A stretch of DNA of 64,000 nt from Castor canadensis (Eukaryota; Chordata; Mammalia; Rodentia; Castoridae), in contig NC_133390.1 in NCBI RefSeq assembly GCF_047511655.1, forward strand, positions 128,517,583 to 128,581,582, read 5' to 3'. The translations under genes and the position numbers were made by a program. This document shows positions 45,803 through 57,639 of the stretch, one piece after another (the first letter of the stretch is position 1; each line of letters opens with the position of its first letter). Under the pieces are notes generated by a model that saw only the letters and a program-made list of their open reading frames with translations, was not told the origin of the DNA and ran no database searches.

Positions 45803-45960
45803 TCCTTCCTTCCTTCCTTCCTTCCTTCCTTCCTTCCTTCCTTCCTTCCTTCCTTCCTTCCTCCCTCCCTCCCTCCCTCCCTTCCTTCCTTCCTCTTTCC
45901 TCCCTTTCCTCCTTCCTTCCTCTCTCCCTCCCTCCTTCACTCTCTTCCCTTTCCTTTTTT
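45803..45960. repeat. (CCTT)n/(CCCT)n polypyrimidine tract
   Basis: About 15 pure CCTT units followed by CCCT and mixed C/T repeats. The 107-codon plus-strand frame and the 73-codon minus-strand frame across it are simply translations of the repeat and should not be called genes. Confidence 0.97.
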
Positions 45961-46027
45961 CCTTTCTTCCTCCATGGCCTCATTCATCCTCTCCCTCTTG
46001 GGTAATGCTCCCCCCATCCCTTTTGTT

Positions 46028-46158
46028 TTTATATTTTCGTTTCTGAGATAGTGGTCTTGCTAACTTTCCCTGGGCTGTCTTGAAATTGTGATTCTCCTAT
46101 CTTTGTCTCCAGAGTAAATGGGATTGCAGGCATGTGTCCCCACTCTCAGCTTTCCATT
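46028..46158 (-). repeat. B1 SINE (minus strand)
   Basis: 'ttctgagatagtggtcttgc', 'tgggctgtcttgaaattgtg', 'attctcctatctttgtctcc', 'gggattgcaggcatgtg' make up a diverged B1 in reverse. Confidence 0.75.
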
Positions 46159-46256
46159 TCATTTCTAAAGTACCATTAATTATAAGTTGAGTCATGAAAG
46201 ACCCATCTTTTATTTCAGAAGTAACATGCAATATATTACAAAAGAAAATATGCTTT

Positions 46257-46361
46257 GGGTTTGCAGAATGGTTCAAGTGGTAGAGTACCTGCCTAGCAAG
46301 TGTGAGGCCTTGAGTTCAAACCCAAGTATTGCCAAAAAAAAAAAAAAAGAAAAGAAAAAAG
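46257..46361 (+). repeat. ID-like SINE with 16-bp TSD
   Basis: 'gcagaatggttcaagtggta', 'gagtacctgcctagcaagtg', 'tgaggccttgagttcaaacc', then a long A/AAAAG tail. It is flanked by a perfect 16-bp target-site duplication, 'aaagaaaatatgcttt' (46241-46256 and 46362-46377). It is among the youngest insertions here. The box A/B-like words are a SINE promoter and do not mark a tRNA gene. Confidence 0.93.
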
Positions 46362-46559
46362 AAAGAAAATATGCTTTTTGGATAATGAAGTTTAAAAAAA
46401 TTCACCTTATCTGAAGTTCAGTGTGGTTTAGGAAACTAATAAATGTGATTTAGGTGGAACAGGGGTTAGAACTTAGATGCATCTGTCTCCAAACCCTGTA
46501 TTTTTTGTTCTATGCAATGCTAGACTCATGAGCAAGATCCCCTTGCCATTTCTACCCCT

Positions 46560-47500
46560 CCACTACCCTCCATCTTTACTGAGGGAAACCCCCTGCATGC
46601 CATTGCCTCTACTCCTCTCAGAGGGCTCTCCTCTGCATTCTCTTGCTTCGGGGACTTGGCTACTCCCAACCATTTCTCCCCAACTGCTAACAGCCAGGGG
46701 ATTTCCTTCTAAACTGAAGCTTAGATCAGGTTACTTTCCTGCTGTACAGCTTTCCCTGGCCTCCGGTTACCCATATGATACATCTACAGTGGTCATAGGT
46801 TGCATTAGTGCCTTTCATTCACCCCTTGCTCAACAGAGCTAAGTGCTCATCATTTCTCAAATACAACAGGGACTTTTCATGAGTGTTAATGCTACTGTGA
46901 TTGTTCTGTCTACATTCATGGTGTATATGACTCATGACTTTCTCCCTAAATCATTGGTAACACACTAAAAGAGATATATTGCATGCTAAGCGCTGTGTGC
47001 ATAGAAGCTAGTGGAGCATGGTTGAGGAGGTAGTTATATGGAGAGCAGGGCCATGCTGAAGAGCATACACATGACGGAGAGGTGCCCAGTGCAAGGATAA
47101 CTAACCTAAATTTGGAGGTCGAAATCCTGAGAAGGATTAGGCAGGTTTGAGGGTGTGTCACTGAGCAGATCACAGATCCTCATTGCCATATGTCCACATC
47201 TTCCTTGTCCTTCGAAAACCATCCCATGTTTCATCTCATCCATGAAAACTCTCTTGATCCCAAGCTGTGATGATCTCCTTTGCTTTTGGAGCTGTGAGTA
47301 TTTTGTATGTCAGAAGGACTGACATTGTATTCAGAAAATAGGAACAGCTCAGTGTCCTTTTCTCAAATATCAGTTTCTCAAGGGGAAAAATCTTGTCTTG
47401 TTTCATGTGTAACAGCCCTCACAATATACGTAACACCTTGTTCACAGGATGTCTACAGGGTATTCATTGAATTTGGAGCGTCCTTTTTGTCATTGTTACC
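46560..47500 (+). mobile_element. L2-like LINE remnant
   Basis: 'cttagatcaggttactttcc' with 'cctgctgtacagctttccct' near 46725, and near 47380-47470 'ggggaaaaatcttgtcttgt' followed by 'gggtattcattgaatttgg', resemble the 3' region of the ancient LINE-2 family. Frames are destroyed. The extent is uncertain. Confidence 0.45.
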
Positions 47501-48880
47501 TCAGTCAGTCAGTCAACATTAACTCAGTGTTCATGATCTGTTAATAGATCCATGGGCACCATGACAAGTGGCTGCCAGCTTCACGATCTCAGAATCTGAA
47601 AGCAGCAATGGGCAGGTGAACACTGAGGTAATACTGGCAAAGCTTTACTGCTAGCCCAGGAAGAAAGGCACAGGGGCCATGTAGAAGAAAGTTTCTTAGA
47701 ATCAGGAGGCTTAGAATGTCACACATTAGTCAGTTGTGCTTTGTAAAGTGGGATGAAGATGTTGCCTGGCCAGATTTACAGGGCTGTTGTTGAGGGTCAG
47801 AGGAGACAATATAGGTGAAACCTATGAACTTTTCAAAAAAAAAAACAGACACATTTTTAAGGCTCAGAGGCAAGGATACAAGACTTAGAGTCCCTTTCTG
47901 ATGTTTAGATGGCACATTCTACCTTCACCTGTGCATGCTCACAATTCAGTGCCTCAGGGCACAACAGAGAAGAAGGAAAATCAGCGTTCCTTCCTCTTTG
48001 CCTCCTGACTTTAGGTATCTGTACATGCTATAATTAGGGTCCCATATTACACCTCCAATTTCAGACAGTTTCTCATTTAATTTTACCAGGACATATACAC
48101 TTTACAATGCTTGACACCTGTTCAAGCAGGCAAATAATTGTTTTGACACCGTGACAGTTGTAGAGAATATATTTTTAAAATTTTCTGAAATCTGCCAATG
48201 GGATAATTAGAATCTAATTTTTATTTGCCAGGACAATGAGCTTTCTAGGCCAAATGACTCCCGGATGGTGTGACAGACTTCTTTTCCTAGGCCTTACTGG
48301 CAGGTGGAGATTTTGTTCCATGTAATTGTTCCATTCCTCACTGATGGCTGAGTTTTGACCTTTAATGATAATGACAATTATGTACTGAACACTTCACCTG
48401 TGAGTTTCTTTGGGATTTTTTCTTTCCTACAACTCTTAAAAAATAGTTGAAAAATAGCTTTAGTTTAATTTAATTATATGGTTATTCAGGACTTCATTTA
48501 CTTTGCAGGCTGACTCCTGTGCTTAGGTCAAGGCTGTGGGATACGGGGCAAAGAATTTTCACTTCTGTTCTGGGTATGGGGGCCAGGGAAGGAGGGTTGG
48601 GCCGAGGCATGGAGTCTAAGGATGCAAACCCAGGTCATGAGGTGAAGGATGGGTGAGAGGCCTGGCTAGAGTACTGCCTTTTGATTCTGGGTCAGATTTA
48701 GCAAAGATCCTGGACATGGGGTGGAGGAAGTCATGTGGCTTCTTTCATGGATGGCTGGGGCTGCTCTGCTGGACCATGAACTTGGTGTTCTTGAGATGCT
48801 AAGCCAGGCAAGATGGACTTCCATGATCCTAACTTTGCTCAAGGACTCCAAAGAGCATTGATTTCATTTCTATCATGGGG
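47501..48880. other. unique DNA, MIR-like patch
   Basis: No gene. A MIR-like fragment lies at about 47735-47830 ('tttgtaaagtgggatgaaga', 'gggctgttgttgagggtcag'). The rest is non-repetitive, with some ATTA/TAAT-rich sequence at about 48350-48480. Confidence 0.5.
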
Positions 48881-48992
48881 ATGAGGAATTCAAGGTCCAT
48901 ATTAGTGAAGTGGCCTGTCTTTGGTCACATAGCTCTTGAACTGAGGGTCTCACCACTGAGCTCTACCACTTGAGCAACTCTACCAGCTCTGG
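48880..48992 (-). repeat. MIR fragment joined to ID-like fragment
   Basis: 'tcatggggatgaggaattca' and 'tctttggtcacatagctctt' look like minus-strand MIR. The run 'cttgagcaactctaccagct' at the right is the start of an ID-like SINE in reverse. It abuts the L1 copy 3 insertion site. Confidence 0.5.
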
Positions 48993-49003
48993 TCATTGTT
49001 TTT
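48993..49003. repeat. target-site duplication, left (copy 3)
   Basis: 'tcattgttttt' matches 'tgattgttttt' at 54988-54998 with one mismatch. The T-run makes the exact inner edge ambiguous by a few bases. Confidence 0.7.
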
Positions 49004-49509
49004 TTAAAATTTATTATTTTTTTCTTTTATTCATATGTGCATACAAAATTTGGGTCATTTCTTCTCCCTTCCCCCCACCCCTTCCCTTTACCCACCCCCT
49101 CCATCTGCCACCACCCCCTCGCTACCAGGCAGAAACTATTTTGCCCTTATCTCTAATTTTGTTGAAGAGAGAGTATAAGCAATAATAGGAGGGACCAAGT
49201 GTTTTTGCTAGCTGAGATAAGGATAGCTATACAGGGAGTTGACTCACACTGATTTCCTGTGCATGTGTGTTACCTTCTAGGTCAATTCTTCTTGATCTAA
49301 CATTTTCTCTAGTTCCTGGTCCCTTTCTCCTATTGGTCTCTGTAGCTTTAAAGTATCTGCATTAGTTTCTCTGCATTGAGGGCAACAAATGCTACCTAAT
49401 TTTTTGGGTGTTTTACCTATCCTCATAGCTACCTTGTGTATTCTTGCTTTATCATGTGTTCAAAGTCCAATCCCCTTGTTGTGTTTACCCTTAATCTAAT
49501 GTCTGCATA

Positions 49510-52301
49510 TGAGGGAGAACATATGAGTTTTGGTCTTTTGGGCCAGGCTAACCTTGCTCAAAATGATGTTCTACAGTTCCATCCATTTACTTGTGAATGA
49601 TAAGATTTCATTCTTCTTCATGGCTGCATAAAATTCCATTGTGTATAGATACCACATTTTCTTAATCCATCCATCAGTAGTGGGGCATCTTGGCTGTTTC
49701 CATAACTTGGCTATTGTGAATAGTGCTGCAATAAACATGGGTGTGCAGGTGCCTCTGGAGTAACCTGTGTCACAGTCTTTTGGGTATATCCCCAAGAGTG
49801 GTATTGCTGGATCATATGCTAGATCTATGTTTAGATTTTTAAGAAACCTCCAGATTTTTTTCCAGAGTGTTTGTACAAGTTTACATTCCCACCAGCAGTG
49901 TAAGAGGGTTCCTTTTTCCCCGCATAATCACCAACAGCTGTTGTTTGTGGTGTTGCTAATAATGGCTATTCTAACAGGGGTGAGGTGGAATCTTAGTGTG
50001 GTTTTAATTTGCATTTCCTTTATTGCTAGAGATGGTGAACATTTTTTTTTTCATGTGTTTTTTTGCCATTTGAATTTCTTCTTTTGAGAAAGTTCTGTTT
50101 AGTTCACTTGCCCATTTCTTTATTGGTTCATTAATTTTGGGAGAATTTAGTTTTTTGAGTTCCCTGTATATTCTGATTATCAGTCTTTTGTCTGATGTGT
50201 ACCTGGCAAACATTTTCTCCCACTCTGTGGGTGCTCTCTTCAGTTTGGAGACTATATCTTTTGTTGAGCAGAAGCTTTTTAGTTTTATGAAGTCACATTT
50301 ATCTATGCTATATCTTAGTTGCTGAGCTGTTGGGATTCTGTTGAGAAAATCCTTGCCTATACCTGTTAGTTCCAAAGTATTTTCTACTCTTTCCTGTACC
50401 AACTTTAGAGTTTGGGGTCTGATATTAAGGTCCTTGATCCATTTTGAGTTAATATTGGTATAGGGTGATAAACATGGATCTAGTTTCAGTTTTATTCAGA
50501 CTGCAAACCAGTTTTCCCAGCAGTTTTTGTTGAAGAGGCTGTCTTTTCTCCATCGTATATTTTTAGCTCCTTTGTCAAAGACAAGTTGGTTATAGTTGTG
50601 TGGCTTCATATCTGGGTCCTCTATTCTGTTCCACTGGTCTTCATGTCTGTTTTTGTGCCAGTACCATGCTGTTTTTATTGTTATTGCTTTGTAATATAGT
50701 TTGAAGTCAGGTATTTTGATACCTCCAGCGTTGTTCTTTTTATTGAGTATTGCCTTGGCTATTTGTGGCCTCTTGTGTTTCCATATAAATTTAACGGTAG
50801 ATTTTTCAATCTCTTTGTTGAATGTCATTGGGATTTTGATGGGAATTGCAGTAAACATGTAGACTGCTTCTGGAGTATAGACATTTTTACTATGTTGATT
50901 CATCCAATCCATGAGCATGGGAGATCTCTCTAATTTCTATAGTTTTCCTTGATCTCTTTCTTCAGAAGTTTATAGTTTTCCTTGTAGAGGTCATTCACAT
51001 CCTTTGTTAAATTTACACCTAGATATTTGATTTTTTTTGAGGCTATTGTAAATGGAACTGTTTTCATATATTCTTTCTCAGTTTGTTCATTATTAGTGTA
51101 TAGAAATACTAATGATTTGTCTATGTTGATTTTATATCCTGCTACCTGCTGCTGATAGTGTCTAGGAGCTTCTGAGTAGAGTTTTTTGGGTCTTCAAGGT
51201 ATAGGATCATATCATCTGCAAATAGGGATATTTTGACAGTTTCTTTATCTATTTGTATTCCTTTTATTCCTTCTTTTTGACTAATTGCTCTGGCTAGGCA
51301 TTCTAGTACTATGTTGAATAGGAGTGGAGATAGTGGGCATCCTTGTCTGGTTCCTGATTTTAGAGGGAATGGTTTCAGTTTTTCTCTGTTAAGTATAATG
51401 CTGGCTGTAGGTTTGTCACATATAGCTTTTACAATTTTACAATGTTGAGGTACTTTCCTTTAATTCCTAGTTTTCTTAGAGCTTTTATCATGAAATGGTG
51501 TTGGATCTTATCAAAAGCTTTTTCTGCATCTATTGAGATGATGAAGTGGTTTTTGTCTTTGCTTCTGTTAATGTGGTTTATTACATTAATTGATTTCGTA
51601 TGTTGAACCACCCCTGCATTCCTGGGATGAAGCCTACTTGGTCGTGGTGAATAATCTTTTTGATGTGTTGTTGAATTCTTTTTGCCATTATTTTATTGAG
51701 GATTTTTGCATTAATGTTCATTAAGGAGATTGGCCTATAGTTCTCCTTTTTGGAGGCGTCTTTGCCTGGTTTTGGGATAAGTGTAATACTGGCTTCATAA
51801 AATGTGTTTGGCAGTTTTCCTTCCCTTTCTATTTCGTGAAACAGTTTAAGGAGGGTTGGTATCAGTTCTTCCCACAACCTCTGTGTTGGAGTTAATATAT
51901 GCTTTTAGGTCCTTCAGGGTATGTTTGATGAAATTGGGTGTGTTGACATTGAGTGCATATAGATTGATAATTGTTATTTCCTTTTGGTCTATTTCCCCTT
52001 TTATTAGTATGGAATGTCCTTCTTTATCTCATTTGATCAATGTAGGTTTGAAGTCTACTTTGTCCGAGATAAGTATTTCTACTTCTGCCTGTTTTTGGGG
52101 GCTGTTGGCTTGGTAAATCTTCTTCCAGCCTTTCATCCTAAGCCCAGGCTTATTTCCTTCGATGAGATGAGTCTCCCATAAGCAATATATTGTTGAATCT
52201 TCCTTTTTAATCCAGTTTGTCAGATGGTGCATTTTGATGGGGGAATTAAGTCCGTTAACATTAAGTGTTAGTATTGAGAGGTATGTGGTGATTCCTGTCA
52301 T
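49510..52301 (-). pseudogene. L1 ORF2 remnant (copy 3)
   Basis: The start ATG (M-T-G-I-T-T-Y) opens the endonuclease N-terminus for 90 codons. Residue 45 is His here, unlike copies 1 and 2, but residue 42 is Trp. At about 51880 the endonuclease sequence, cut just after the V-V-V-G of the G-D-F-N motif, jumps to E-L-I-P-T-L-L of the RT. The endonuclease C-terminal half and the RT start are therefore missing. The RT catalytic block (F-A-D-D) is still recognisable near 51205-51225. Thumb and C-terminal pieces are open at 50496-50918, 50004-50402 and 49571-49795. Frameshifts and stops separate all the pieces. Confidence 0.92.
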
Positions 52302-52361
52302 TTAGTTGTCTTAGTTTTTTGAGGGTTTGATTGGGTGTACCTACATCTATGTTATTCTCTA

Positions 52362-53544
52362 CTTTCTTGCTTTTTCTTTTCCTGTAGTTTGGTACTGCCT
52401 GCCCTTTCATGGTTATGTTGGGTTTCACTTTCTGTGTGAAGAATTCCTTGAAGAATCTTTATAGTGGTGGCTTTGTGGTCATATATTGTTTTAGTTTCTG
52501 CTCATCATGGGAGACTTTTATTGCTCCATCTATTTTGAATGATAGTTTTTCTGGGCAGAGTATCCTGGGGTTGAAGTTATTTTCATTCAGTACCCGGAAG
52601 ATCTCACCCCATGCTCTTCTTGCTTTTAATGTTTCTGTTGAGAAGCCTGCTGTGATGTTGATGGGTTTACCTTTGTATGTTTTTTTGTTTTTCCCTCTTA
52701 CAGCCTTCAATATTCTTTCTCAAGTCTCTGTACTTGTTTTAATGATAACATGTTGCATGGTAGTCTATTTTGGTCAGGTCTGTTTGGTGTTCTGGAGGAC
52801 TCCTTTACCTTTATGGGCATTGTTTTTTCTAGATTTGGGAAATTTTCTGTTATTATTTTGTTGAACATATTACACATTCCTTTTTCTTGCACCTCCCTTC
52901 TCCTTCTTCAATGCCCATGATCTCAGGTTTGGTGTTTTGATGGAGTCAGTAAGTTCTTGCATTTTCTTTTCACAGGTCTTGAGTTGTTTAACTAATAGTT
53001 CTTTGGTTTTTCCTTTTATTACCCTTTCATCTTCGAGTTCTGAGGTTCTGTCCTGCTTTTTCTAGTCTGCTGGATTGGACTTCTATTTTGTTTTGCATTT
53101 ATGTTCATTGTTTTTGTGAGGTTTTCCATATTCTGAGTCACTTCTTTTTTTAATATTGTCTATTTTTGTTCTGAGTTCATTTATCTCTTTATTTATCATG
53201 TTCTTTGTTTCACTTTGGTGTTTATACAGTGCTTGTATAGTTTCTTTTACTTGTTCTTGTGCTTTCTGTAATTTTCTATTTTTGTTCTCTTGGAGTTTCT
53301 TGAGTGTCTCCTGTACATTTTGGTTGACCATATCAAGTGTCATCTCTATAACATTCTCATTGGTTACTTGCAGGATTTCTTTCAGAGTGTTCTTGTGGGC
53401 TTCATTGGGTTCTTTGGCATAGTTTATCTTCATTTTGTTGGAGTCTGGATCTGGGTATCTGTTTTCTTCATTTCCACCTGGTTCCTGTACTAATTTATTA
53501 TTGGGGGGAAAATGGTTTGCCTCTTTTTTCTGTCTTCCTATCAT
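52362..53544 (-). pseudogene. L1 ORF1 remnant (copy 3)
   Basis: The start ATG (M-I-G-R-Q-K-K-E) lies at 53544. The coiled-coil part is open for 153 codons to 53083. A run of indels follows around 52900-53100, and RRM/C-terminal pieces are open at 52707-52892 and 52459-52710. The downstream end near 52362 is placed by alignment to copy 2. Confidence 0.88.
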
Positions 53545-54987
53545 TGCCCTTACTATTGTTACTGTCCCTGTGCTGTGTGTAATTCAGTATTGTCTTGCTT
53601 GTAATATTAACAACGGTGATATCTAGAGTGGATGGGTGAGAGGAGAGGGAAAACTAGAAGATAAAGAAAAAGGGAAAAAACCCAACACACACACACACAC
53701 ACAGCTAAAGAAATAAACAGGGAGAGATAGTGTACTAATCAATGGTGAGCTAAACAGACATTAGAGAGACAGAAAGAGGATTATTTAAAAAAATCTCCAA
53801 GTTCAAATGCAATAAAATTTCAGTCTCAATAATTTTGGTGTTAGTCCTTCAGCCTCCAGTCCTAGTGTTGGTGTCTCATCAAAGGGGAAAAAACAAACTA
53901 TCAAAACCAAAACAAAACAAAACAAATCCCAAGTTCAAATGCAACACAGTTTCAGTTATTACTTCAGCATCCAGTCCTAGTTCTGTCATTGTCTCATCAA
54001 AGGAAGAGGAAAAAAAAAAGAGTCTGGAGACAGCTTTGTGAATGTCTATCTGAGGCTGCAGCTCACCTGCCTCCTACTCTCAGCCATCTGCTGCTGCAGG
54101 CTTCATTATGCAGATCTCAGGAATGAGCTTTACACTCACCTATCTCTGCAAGCTTTGTTTATTTAGTGTTCTCCTGGACCCATGCCCCTTTTGTTTTCTC
54201 CAGTATACAGCCTTACCTGCTTGTTGTAATTGCAGTCTTTTTTTGTTATTTAGAGTTTGCATGGGGAGGTGCCCCTACCCCACTCTCTTATGGAGTGTGC
54301 CACACTTTAGCTGCTGTTGGAAGCCTTCCCCTCTCCAAGCACACTGGGGGAGGTGGTGCCACTCCTGTTGGCTTGTTTATTTACAGTTTGTTTGGGGAGT
54401 GCCCTTCCCCAATCTCTGGTGGAGCTTTCCACAAGACACCCACTGTTACAAGCTTTCCACTCTCCAAGGTTGTTGGGCAGGTGCCACTGCTCCTGCCTTT
54501 TCCCGCTGGCTTGTTTGTTTGTTTATTTACAGTTCTAGAGGGGAGAGCCCCTCCCCCACTCTCTGGAGCTCAGGACACCCGCCCTCTTTGCTACGTGTCT
54601 CTTTTTTCTTTTTTTTTCAGCTGCTTGTTTATTATTCAGTTTATTTTTTTCTCTTTTTTCCCTGCGTGGGGGTCAGTCTGTCCAGGGGGCTATGCTGATC
54701 TGCCCAGGGTTGTCTGTGGGAGTACTGCATGCCACTTAGCTCACCTGGTGGTCTGCTTCTCCCAAGCAGGTTAGGCACTGGCATCTGGTGGCACGGGAGC
54801 CCTCCTGGTTTCTCCATTTAATGTGGAGTGGGGATGCTATGCATGGGCTGGGGGTGTGGTGGTGTTGGAGTTTTACCTCTTCTTGGTGGTTTTTCCTGCA
54901 AGGCGTATCTCCAGTGTCTCCCCAAGATTTTACTTTAGGAAGCACGCCTTCTGCTTCCTCCCTCTAGTCACCATCTTGGAATATCTC
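53545..54987 (-). promoter_or_regulatory. L1 5' UTR, copy 3
   Basis: It has the same module order as copies 1 and 2, with 'gtttatttacag' blocks at about 54370 and 54525 and a YY1-type site at 54967-54979. A (CA)n run at 53684-53702 lies in the pyrimidine/purine leader next to ORF1. Two long antisense frames are open on the plus strand (54108-54698 from an ATG, and 54166-54774). The second shares the V-C-P-G-G-Y-A motif with the antisense frames of copies 1 and 2. Confidence 0.82.
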
Positions 54988-54998
54988 TGATTGTTTTT
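54988..54998. repeat. target-site duplication, right (copy 3)
   Basis: 'tgattgttttt', the partner of 48993-49003. Confidence 0.7.
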
Positions 54999-54999
54999 G

Positions 55000-55095
55000 A
55001 CCTGTTCATTTTATAGATGAAGAAACTGAGATTCTAGGAGGTGATGTGGTCTATTCAAGATCACATGGCTAGTAACTGGGTCAGTGCAAGCAAGA
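55000..55095 (-). repeat. MIR SINE fragment
   Basis: 'cattttatagatgaagaaac' with 'tgagattctaggaggtga', then 'agatcacatggctagtaact', is a well-ordered minus-strand MIR. It adjoins the right end of L1 copy 3. Confidence 0.75.
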
Positions 55096-57635
55096 ACTAT
55101 GAAGTAGTCTGTGCATATATGATTATGGTGGGCTTTTTAGGTACACAGAGTTAACTATGGCACTTGAAGGCCAGGTTTGGAGATGAGACTTCACTAATTT
55201 CTTTCTCCTATCAGGCAGAGGCTGGGGCTTAGGATAAGGGTGCTGAAGGGCTGGATGTCTCTTTCCTGGATCCTAGGTGCTGTGGGGAGCATGTGGACAC
55301 AAAGTGGAAATTTCTGAAGGTAGGAGAACAGGGTTAGTGTGGATAGTGATAAATGCACTCATCCAAGGGACAAGGGAGAACAGATGCCAGGTGAGATGTT
55401 TATGGGAAACCAAGTTCAAACAGTGCAAAAGGCATGTGATGAGAATCAACTGTCATTGTCCCAGCCATTCTTTCCTTGGGTCCAATTTCCATGGTAAGTC
55501 CTTTCTGCTTTTGATTCATCCAGTGGTTAGCCCTAGAATCCTGATTCATATGTGAAAGCTTCATTTCTCCAGTTATTAATCTTAACATTAGTCATAGACT
55601 CCCATTTTCATTGTTGTATCATTAGTTTAATATATTGGGTTCTTATATTGGTACATTGATAACTTCAAAAAGTATATGTTCTATCAAATTTAGACAAATG
55701 CGACTTGCTGTTGTAAAAGGTGTAAGATGAAATTAGAAACTCTAGAATTTCTAATTTTCCTCTAGAATTTCTAGTTTTCCTTCTTCCAATTCTTACAATC
55801 TTTCAGCTATAACACTAAATCTCATAAATGTGTGTAAACCTTCCCTGCCTTACCTAGTGCTTGAAATTGAAAATTAAGCACCAAATTGTAATTTAATGAT
55901 TATGTATTATTCATCTAAGACCAAGCAGAGTGACTGGACAGCCCTTTTGAGAGTAGGAGCCAACACAAAACATGCCTCTCTTGAGGATGTCACCTTTTCA
56001 ACATCCAAACTTATTTTAATTTGCTTCAGTTTCTCAAACTCGTAACATTTTACTTTGCCTCAAATGTTTAGTTTTTGTGCAGATTTTTTTTGTCTGGTTT
56101 TTAATTTTCTTTCTTTTTTTAATTGAAAAGAAACACAATTTCTTTACTATTTTACAAGAAATTTCTCACTGCATCACATTAGTTGCCAACTTGGAATCTA
56201 TCCTATAAGAACTTTTTCCCTGAGACTCTGACTTAAAGTTTGTGTTGGGCATTTTATTTTTTATGTCCAGTTGCAAAGTTCTTTCTTGTTTTCATTTTCA
56301 GTGCACTCATGGCTTTAACCCACTGTTTTCATGGCATATATTTTCTTCTTGTTTTTTTTTTTTCAATTTGGTCCCCTTGTGTGTATTCTTAAGTAATCTC
56401 CCCTGTCCCCTGAAATGGTGCCTAAGGAGTTAAATCTGTGAGTCTCCTATGATTCAATATTTAGCCTTCACTTGTGGGTGACATTTTGGTGAAAAGAGAT
56501 TTGAGATTATTTTCCCTGTAGACCTTTGAAGTCATTTGTTGCAGGTTAAGTTCTCTAGAGTCAGAGATGGTATTTGTGAATATAATGTTCACTAAGATCA
56601 ATACCTATGAAAGCAAGGAGATAATGCAGAATTGGGATGACTGGGAAGCTAGCTGGGATGCACACCCCACAAAGTCTTGCCAATAAGGCAGCACACTGGA
56701 GTAGAGTAAAGATTAGCCATGAAAGTTGTGTGCTGGGCAGAAATGACAGGATCTGGAGACTTATTTTAATTCTGGGGATTTTTCTCCCTTACTCTTCCTG
56801 GCTATAACTTTTGTGGGTTCTGGCAATTAATAGGCTTCACTGAAAGTGAAGTGAGTCTGTAGTGTGGTGCTGTTTCTCTCTCAGTGCAACATTCTCATCC
56901 TGTTTATCTGCCAGTGTGGTTCCACAGGTTTTCTTCTATTCCAGAACTTTGTTAAAATTTCATATCTGCTGGTGCTCCTTCTTTTCAGTGCTTATATGGA
57001 TGTATTAATATTTTAACTTCTTTATAATAATCATTGGAATTTTAGTGGGACTATCTAGAGAATGTTGGGAGATAAAACTATGCACACAGTACTCTATGTT
57101 GAACAGAATGCTGCTGTGATATTGTGGATGACAGTTGAGAGGAAATAGCAGTGGCTTGAGATTGTTCTATGAGTTGACCTTTTGAGATTGCATTCTAACT
57201 GAAAGGAAGCAAGAAAGAATGTGTTTTTGCAACTATTTGCTTGTTGCAAGTACACTGCTCTTATTTAGCATATATGATTACTTGGTGCGCATGTCTAGGG
57301 GGTGTTAGAGATTATGGACAGTCAAAAGTCACTCAGCCCAAGATGCCATCTTGTTTGGAAGAGATTTTGCTGAGTCAACTGTTATTAGATGTGTGTAGCT
57401 GTCTTGGAAATGGCTCATCTATCCTGAGGAAGAGGATGGAAAATAGAAAAATGGAAAGTTTTAGATAATTTCTTTCACATCATGTAACTCTTTTAAAAAG
57501 ACAATTCTATATAGGCTATTAAATTTGTCTTATGCAAACATTTCTCCTTAAAACTTGTGGTAGTAAAGACATAAACAAGCTATTTCTGCCAGCATGTTTA
57601 AATTAGACTTATAAATGGCTCTCTCTTTCACTTCC
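55096..57635. other. unique DNA, nothing recognised
   Basis: No gene, RNA or clear transposon. The only local feature noted is the 20-bp tandem duplication at 55740-55779. Confidence 0.5.
55740..55779. repeat. 20-bp tandem duplication
   Basis: 'ctctagaatttctaattttc' is followed at once by 'ctctagaatttctagttttc'. One mismatch. Confidence 0.9.
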
Positions 57636-57639
57636 TTTC

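Larger units (their letters stand above)
49004..54987 (-). mobile_element. L1 copy 3, internally deleted (minus)
   Basis: This is a 5.98-kb LINE-1 on the minus strand, complete at both ends: YY1-type start near 54987, 5' UTR to about 53545, ORF1 53544 to about 52362, ORF2 52301 to about 49510, then a 3' UTR with the C-rich block (49065-49125). Relative to copy 1 it lacks about 1,025 nt (copy-1 positions 22251-23275), joined within a shared GA. It carries more indels than copies 1 and 2, so it is probably older than copy 2. Confidence 0.93.

Noticed and set aside
45682..46005. 107-codon plus-strand and 73-codon minus-strand frames over the CCTT tract
   Set aside because: They are low-complexity translations of a simple repeat (Ser/Phe/Leu/Pro or Arg/Glu/Gly/Lys periodicity).
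46257..46361. tRNA gene suggested by box A/box B-like words
   Set aside because: It is an ID-like SINE with a poly-A tail and a 16-bp target-site duplication, and it lacks a complete tRNA fold. The same applies to the ID-like halves elsewhere.
46477..46842. 121-codon plus-strand frame
   Set aside because: Proline/leucine-rich translation across an L2-like remnant. No similarity to a known protein was recognised.
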